Source: Salinihabitans flavidus
GTDB taxonomy: Bacteria > Pseudomonadota > Alphaproteobacteria > Rhodobacterales > Rhodobacteraceae
DNA length: 64,000 nt
NCBI RefSeq assembly: GCF_900110425.1
Contig: NZ_FODS01000001.1
Location: 62,001-126,000 of the forward strand
Direction: 5' to 3'
The translations under genes were made by a program, and so were the position numbers. Shown piece by piece: positions 59,872-64,000 of this stretch (positions are counted from its first letter, which is position 1; each line of letters opens with the position of its first letter). The notes under the pieces are model-generated. The model was not told the origin of the DNA. It ran no database searches and was given only the letters and a program-made list of their open reading frames with translations.

Positions 59872-60219
59872 TCAGAGAGAAGAGGGCGGCCCGCGCGCCG
59901 AGGCGGTAACCCCCTGCCGCCCGGCGACCGGGTGTCCGGACACCGAGGCAATCCGCTCGGAAGCGCCCGAAACGGGCAAGGCCACCAAAGGGGCCTCCGC
60001 CACGGCATTGAGCAGCGAGAGCGCGAAATCGGGGCACAGGTGCGGCGCGCCGGTCGGGTTGCCTTCGGCGTCCAGCGGCATCATGGCCGGGCCGGTTCCG
60101 GTGCAGATCTCCATGAAATCGACGGCGGGCGGCACCCCCCGCGCCACCGCCGCGCCCTGCGCGGTCAGCAGCAAGAGCGCCGCCATCAGCCCCGCCAGAT
60201 ATGAACGCCAGCCCGTCAT
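59872..60219 (-). CDS. Small exported protein next to the copper chaperone (DUF2946-like)
   Basis: A 115-residue protein with an N-terminal hydrophobic segment (LAGLMAALLLLTAQGAA) and the pattern MEICTGTGPAMMPLD...APHLCPDFALSLL. The Cys pair and Met-rich stretch resemble DUF2946-type proteins that neighbour copper genes. Role unknown. The start MTGWRSYLAGL lacks a strong ribosome site. Likely cotranscribed with the chaperone. Confidence 0.65.
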   Translation of the reverse strand: MTGWRSYLAGLMAALLLLTAQGAAVARGVPPAVDFMEICTGTGPAMMPLDAEGNPTGAPHLCPDFALSLLNAVAEAPLVALPVSGASERIASVSGHPVAGRQGVTASARGPPSSL

Positions 60220-60261
60220 CGCGCCGGATATAAACCTTCCCGCGCTGGAATGTATAGCGAC

Positions 60262-60300
60262 AAAAGGAAACAGCCCCGCCCGGAACCTCCGGGCAGGGCT
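60262..60300 (-). terminator. Intrinsic terminator downstream of rpmB
   Basis: On the minus strand AGCCCTGCCCGGA and TCCGGGCGGGGCT form a 13-base stem with one wobble and a three-base loop, followed by GTTTCCTTTTG. It lies about 40 bases after the rpmB stop and separates it from the copper gene pair. Confidence 0.82.
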
Positions 60301-60339
60301 GTCTTCACTGTCCCCTATGGGACTGATTGCAATCGCGGT

Positions 60340-60630
60340 TCAGGCTTGTGCCGCCTGCACCCGCGCAATCTCTTTCTTGACCTTCAGCGCGGCTTCGGAC
60401 AGCTCCGAATCCTTCGCCTTGGCAAGGAAGGCATCAAGCCCGCCACGGTGATCGACCGACCGCAGCGCCGCAGCCGAAATGCGCATTTTCACGCCACGGC
60501 TCAGCGTTTCCGATTGCAGGGTCACATCGTTAAGGTTCGGCAGAAACCGACGCCTTGTCTTGTTGTGGGCATGGCTGACATTGTTGCCAGACATCGGGCC
60601 TTTTCCGGTCAGTTCGCAACGGCGCGACAT
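60340..60630 (-). CDS. rpmB: 50S ribosomal protein L28
   Basis: A 96-residue ribosomal protein starting [20 protein letters not shown], the L28 signature, followed by [11 protein letters not shown]. The alphaproteobacterial C-terminal extension ([20 protein letters not shown]) is present. The frame is open 17 codons further, but the GAGGATGAACCC site supports this start. Followed by a clear terminator. Confidence 0.97.
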   Translation of the reverse strand: MSRRCELTGKGPMSGNNVSHAHNKTRRRFLPNLNDVTLQSETLSRGVKMRISAAALRSVDHRGGLDAFLAKAKDSELSEAALKVKKEIARVQAAQA

Positions 60631-60762
60631 GGGTTCATCCTCGTGTTTCGGTTTACGGGGAATAGCGCCCCGCCAATACAAGCGGGCACTGCCACGGGCA
60701 GCGCACCGAAATTCGTCGGGTGTCTTTAGGCCCTCCGCGCGGGGGCGTCAAGTGGTACGGCG

Positions 60763-61752
60763 TCAGGTTTTGCCCTCGTCTTCGCCCAGCAGCTTCAACA
60801 CCGCATCGGCTGCGAGCGCCGGGGTGATCTCGCCGCGCGCCACCTGCGCGCCATATTCGCGCAGCGCTGCCTTCACCGGCCCCCGCTCCAGCCGCGCCAG
60901 AAGTGCCTGACGCACCTCCTCGAAGAACCAGTATTCGGCCTGCGCCGCGCGCCGCGCCTCCCAGTGGCCGGTCTCGCGCCGCCAGTCGGCCAGCTTGCAC
61001 ATTTCCTCCCACGCAGTGTTGAGCCCGTCCTCGCGCAGCGCGGAGACGGTCATCGCCTTGGGAAACCCCTCGGGATCCTGCGGACGCTTGCGCAGCAGCC
61101 GGAGCGCCCCGGCATAATCGGCGCAGGTCCGTTTGGCCGCCGGGAGCAGATCGCCATCGGCCTTGTTCACAAGGATGATATCGGCCATCTCCATGATCCC
61201 GCGCTTGACGCCCTGCAACTCGTCGCCGCCCCCGGGCGCCAGCAACAGCAGGAACAGATCGGACATTTCCGACACCACGGTTTCGGATTGTCCCACGCCC
61301 ACCGTCTCGATCAGCACCACGTCGAATCCCGCCGCCTCGCAGAGCGCGATCGCCTCGCGGGTGCGCCGCGCGACGCCGCCAAGGTGGCTCCGGCTGGGGG
61401 AGGGGCGGATAAAGGCGTTGGGATCGCGGCTGAGCTGCTCCATCCGCGTCTTGTCGCCAAGGATGGAGCCTCCCGACCGGGCGGAGCTTGGATCGACCGC
61501 CAGCACCGCGACGCGCAGCCCCTGCGCCGTGAGCATCATGCCGAAGCTCTCGATGAATGTGGATTTGCCAACACCCGGCGTGCCCGAAAGCCCGATGCGA
61601 ATCGCCTCTTGTCCGTGGCCGCGCAAGGCCTCCAGAAGCTCCGCCGCCTGCGCGCGGTGATCCGCCCGCCCGCTTTCGACAAGGGTGATCGCCCTTGCCA
61701 GCGCGCGGCGGTCCTGTTTCAATATCCTGTCACGCAGATCCGCGATGTCCAT
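60763..61752 (-). CDS. meaB: Methylmalonyl-CoA mutase-associated GTPase MeaB
   Basis: G3E-family GTPase of 329 residues that protects and loads methylmalonyl-CoA mutase with its cobalamin cofactor. Motifs: LSGTPGVGKSTFIESFG (P loop), AVDPSSARSGGSILGDKTRM, VLIETVGVGQSE, LLLAPGGGDELQGVKRGIME and VNKADGD (guanine specificity). The mutase genes are not in the window. It starts close to, and diverges from, the DUF3108 gene. Confidence 0.95.
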   Translation of the reverse strand: MDIADLRDRILKQDRRALARAITLVESGRADHRAQAAELLEALRGHGQEAIRIGLSGTPGVGKSTFIESFGMMLTAQGLRVAVLAVDPSSARSGGSILGDKTRMEQLSRDPNAFIRPSPSRSHLGGVARRTREAIALCEAAGFDVVLIETVGVGQSETVVSEMSDLFLLLLAPGGGDELQGVKRGIMEMADIILVNKADGDLLPAAKRTCADYAGALRLLRKRPQDPEGFPKAMTVSALREDGLNTAWEEMCKLADWRRETGHWEARRAAQAEYWFFEEVRQALLARLERGPVKAALREYGAQVARGEITPALAADAVLKLLGEDEGKT

Positions 61753-61784
61753 TCCGTTCCCCGTCCTTGCCCTAGGGTGTGTTC

Positions 61785-62534
61785 ATGCCTTGCCCCCGCC
61801 TCGCTTGTCCAGCCCGCGCCGCCCGCTGGCACGCGTTCCTGCTGGCCGCAATGCTTGGCTGTCTTGCCCTGCCGGCGCAAGCGGGCGAACAGGCGTGGTC
61901 GGTCCACGCCTTCGGCATCAAGGTCGGTGAAATGCGGCTCAAGGTGTCGGAGGCGGACGCCCGCTATACCGGCGCGGCGGCCTTTCGCACCACGGGGCTT
62001 GCCGGGGTGCTGCGGCGCATCCGCTTTTCGATCACCTCGCACGGGCGGCTTGTGTCAGGCCGCTACCAGCCTGACGGCTATGACGGGCAGATCGACACCG
62101 GCAAGCGCGTGTCGGAAACGCGGCTGGATTTCGCCGGCACCGTCCCGCGCAAGGTCTCGGGGGCGCAGGACCCCGCCGTGCCCATTCCGGACGCGGCCAA
62201 ACGCGGCGCGCACGATCCCATGACCGTGATGTGGCAGGTGCTGCGCGATCAGAGCGACGAGACGCTCTGCGCCTTTGACCAGACGCAGTTCGACGGCACC
62301 CGCCTGACCCGGATCACGCTGAGCGCCCGCAAGCAGGTGGACGAAGGGACCGTCACCTGCAATGGCCGCTATGACCGCATCGGCGGCTACAGCGACGAGG
62401 AACTGGCGGAGATGGCGACCTCGCCGCTGTCGGTCACCTACCGCGCGGTCGGCGCGGAGGGCGCGCGCTGGCGGGCCGAGGGGCTGAGCATCGTCACCCG
62501 CCACGGCACCGCCACGCTGCACCGGCGTGACTGA
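61785..62534 (+). CDS. DUF3108 domain exported protein
   Basis: A 249-residue exported protein with signal peptide (AFLLAAMLGCLALPAQAG). The mature part begins WSVHAFGIKVGEMRLKVSEA, a hallmark of DUF3108, and continues as a beta-rich domain with the GYSDEELAEM region. Function is unknown; many alphaproteobacteria have it near hrpB, as here. Start at 61785, with an ATG two codons earlier also possible. hrpB begins 50 bases downstream. Confidence 0.85.
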   Translation: MPCPRLACPARAARWHAFLLAAMLGCLALPAQAGEQAWSVHAFGIKVGEMRLKVSEADARYTGAAAFRTTGLAGVLRRIRFSITSHGRLVSGRYQPDGYDGQIDTGKRVSETRLDFAGTVPRKVSGAQDPAVPIPDAAKRGAHDPMTVMWQVLRDQSDETLCAFDQTQFDGTRLTRITLSARKQVDEGTVTCNGRYDRIGGYSDEELAEMATSPLSVTYRAVGAEGARWRAEGLSIVTRHGTATLHRRD

Positions 62535-62584
62535 CCGGGCGCGCCGGGCTGGACGCGCCGCGCGGCTTGGCCGATAAGACGCCC

Positions 62585-64000
62585 ATGACGTCCCTGCCGA
62601 TCCGCGATGCGATTGCCCCGCTTCTCGACGCCCTGCGCGCGCGAGGCCGCGCTGTGCTTCAGGCCCCGCCCGGCGCGGGCAAGACCACCGTCGTGCCGCT
62701 CGAGATGCTGCGCGCCGGGCTGACGCCGGGCCGCATCCTCATGCTGGAGCCGCGCCGCCTCGCCGCGCGCGCCGCCGCAGAACGGATGGCCGAAACCCTT
62801 GGCGAGGCGCCCGGCGAAACCGTGGGCTACCGCGTCCGGGGCGACAGCAGGATCGGCAAGGCCACCCGGATCGAGGTCGTGACCGAGGGGATTCTCACCC
62901 GCATGATCCAGTCCGACGCCGAACTGTCCGGCATCGGTGCGGTGATCTTCGACGAATTTCACGAACGCTCCCTCAACGCCGATCTGGGCCTTGCGCTCTG
63001 CCTTGAGATCGCGGACGCCCTGCGCGAGGATCTGATCCTTCTGGCCATGTCCGCCACGCTCGACGCCGCGCCGGTGGCCGACCTGATGGGCGGCGCGCCG
63101 GTCATCACCTCCGAAGGGCGCAACTTCCCGGTGGACATTCGCTGGCGCGACACGCCCCTGCCGCGCGGCGCGCGCCTTGAAGAGGCGACCGCCCGCCTGA
63201 TCGAACAGGCCGTGGCCAAGACAGAGGGCGGCGTGCTTGTCTTCCTGCCGGGAGAGGGGGAGATCCGGCGCACGCAGGCGCAGCTCATCCTGCCGAAGGG
63301 TTGCACGATCCACCCGCTCTACGGCGCCCTGCCCTTCGCGGATCAACGCGCCGCGATCAGCCCCGCAGCCACCGGCCGAAAGATCGTTCTGGCCACGGCC
63401 ATCGCGGAGACATCGCTCACGATCGAGGATGTCCGCGTGGTCGTGGATGCCGGACGCGCGCGGCGGGCGCGCTTCGATCCCGGCTCGGGCATGTCGCGCC
63501 TTGTCACCGAACGTGTCACCCGCGCCGAGGCGACGCAGCGCGCCGGGCGCGCGGGGCGGGTGGCCCCGGGCACCTGCTATCGCCTCTGGACCAAGGGAGA
63601 GGAGGGCGCGCTCGCCGCCTATCCGCCGTCGGAGATCGAAAGCGCCGATCTGACCGGGCTCGCGCTGGAGCTGGCCCTCTGGGGCGCGCGGCCCGACGAT
63701 CTGGCCTTTCTCACCCCTCCCAATCCCGGCGCCTATGCCGAGGCCCAGGCCGTGCTGCACATGCTGGGCGCGCTGGACACGCAGAACCGCATCACCGATC
63801 ACGGCCGCGCGCTGGCCGCCCTGCCGCTGCACCCCCGGCTGGGCCACATGCTGACGCTGGCGGGCAAGGCGGCGGCGCCGCTGGCGGCGCTTTTGGCGGA
63901 CCGCGATCCGCTGTCGCGCGGGGCGCCGGTGGATCTGTCGCTGCGGATCGAGGCGCTGACCGACCTCAAGCGCTTCACCGATCGCCGCCCCTGGCAGGTC
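62585..64000 (+). CDS. hrpB: ATP-dependent helicase HrpB, C-terminus cut by window edge
   Basis: DExH-box helicase of the HrpB family; the first 472 codons of an expected 800 or so are in the window. Motifs: VLQAPPGAGKTTVVPLEM (Walker A), LEPRRLAARAAAERMAE (Ia), IFDEFHERSLNADLGLAL (DEFH box), AMSATLDAAPV (III), LVFLPGEGEIRR, and ERVTRAEATQRAGRAGRVAP (VI). The helicase core is complete; the C-terminal HrpB_C region is outside. Biological role is little known in most bacteria. Confidence 0.95.
   Translation, partial: MTSLPIRDAIAPLLDALRARGRAVLQAPPGAGKTTVVPLEMLRAGLTPGRILMLEPRRLAARAAAERMAETLGEAPGETVGYRVRGDSRIGKATRIEVVTEGILTRMIQSDAELSGIGAVIFDEFHERSLNADLGLALCLEIADALREDLILLAMSATLDAAPVADLMGGAPVITSEGRNFPVDIRWRDTPLPRGARLEEATARLIEQAVAKTEGGVLVFLPGEGEIRRTQAQLILPKGCTIHPLYGALPFADQRAAISPAATGRKIVLATAIAETSLTIEDVRVVVDAGRARRARFDPGSGMSRLVTERVTRAEATQRAGRAGRVAPGTCYRLWTKGEEGALAAYPPSEIESADLTGLALELALWGARPDDLAFLTPPNPGAYAEAQAVLHMLGALDTQNRITDHGRALAALPLHPRLGHMLTLAGKAAAPLAALLADRDPLSRGAPVDLSLRIEALTDLKRFTDRRPWQV

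Noticed and set aside
1-64000. Prophage, insertion sequence, integrase, restriction or toxin-antitoxin genes
   Set aside because: None found; gene order is dense and consistent with core chromosome, and no tRNA gene or attachment-site pair was seen.

Overview
The window is about 64 kb of GC-rich bacterial chromosome from an alphaproteobacterium, almost certainly a marine member of the Rhodobacterales (Roseobacter group). The assignment rests on gene content and context: FolE2, RpoH, an MgtC/EamA/YciB cluster beside ftsY, a YhhN protein, a SAM-II riboswitch in front of metZ, a TIGR02186-TauE pair, a PCu(A)C chaperone, and a fused NuoE/NuoF-type formate dehydrogenase subunit. Most genes are housekeeping or metabolic. 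I found no rRNA, tRNA, CRISPR array, insertion sequence or prophage.

Layout. 1-9.6 kb: trkH (cut by the left edge), DUF1127, folE2, a YjdF-like membrane protein, metZ under a SAM-II riboswitch and terminator, yciB, an EamA exporter, mgtC, ftsY and a lysoplasmalogenase-like protein. 9.6-16 kb: an orphan formate dehydrogenase beta subunit, an AlkB-like membrane hydroxylase, a moeB-dut-coaBC run. 16-31 kb: rpoH, cobU with a phosphatase, comM, hydrolase-gshB-yraN-rsmI, then an LpoA-like lipoprotein-glnD-murJ, a catalytically dead rhomboid, and trpS. 30.5-40.6 kb: an ABC exporter with a membrane partner, CDP-alcohol transferase and FGGY kinase, TauE with TIGR02186, rimI-tsaB-nfuA, a stress protein and ilvE. 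40.8-57.8 kb is the accessory part: a three-gene operon encoding a LysM/FecR-like secreted protein, a 1617-residue protein with about 15 PKD repeats and a membrane adenylate/guanylate cyclase; a 705-base AT-rich intergenic region; a glycoside-hydrolase-like protein with RTX repeats and a CFI-box C-terminus; two tandem stress proteins; a monooxygenase; two small exported proteins; and a LysR regulator. 57.8-64 kb: a degenerate KDGal-kinase homologue, a class III sirtuin, copper chaperone genes, rpmB, meaB, a DUF3108 protein and hrpB (cut by the right edge).

The least explained signal is a family of four intergenic elements (near 3.95, 13.03, 30.3 and 38.9 kb). Each carries four units of an 11-bp repeat, core ATACCGAC, in phase with the DNA helix. 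Two copies extend to about 140 bp with conserved flanks. Three of the four sit just after the stop codon of a gene and in the same orientation relative to it. The second candidate for new biology is the operon at 41.4-50.4 kb, which puts a very large PKD-repeat surface protein and a LysM/FecR-like protein in one unit with a nucleotide cyclase. The third is the RTX/CFI-box glycosidase beside it.

Start codons were set by Shine-Dalgarno position and family length; several genes appear to use TTG. Coordinates of sites read by eye (repeats, hairpins, boxes) may be off by one or two bases.
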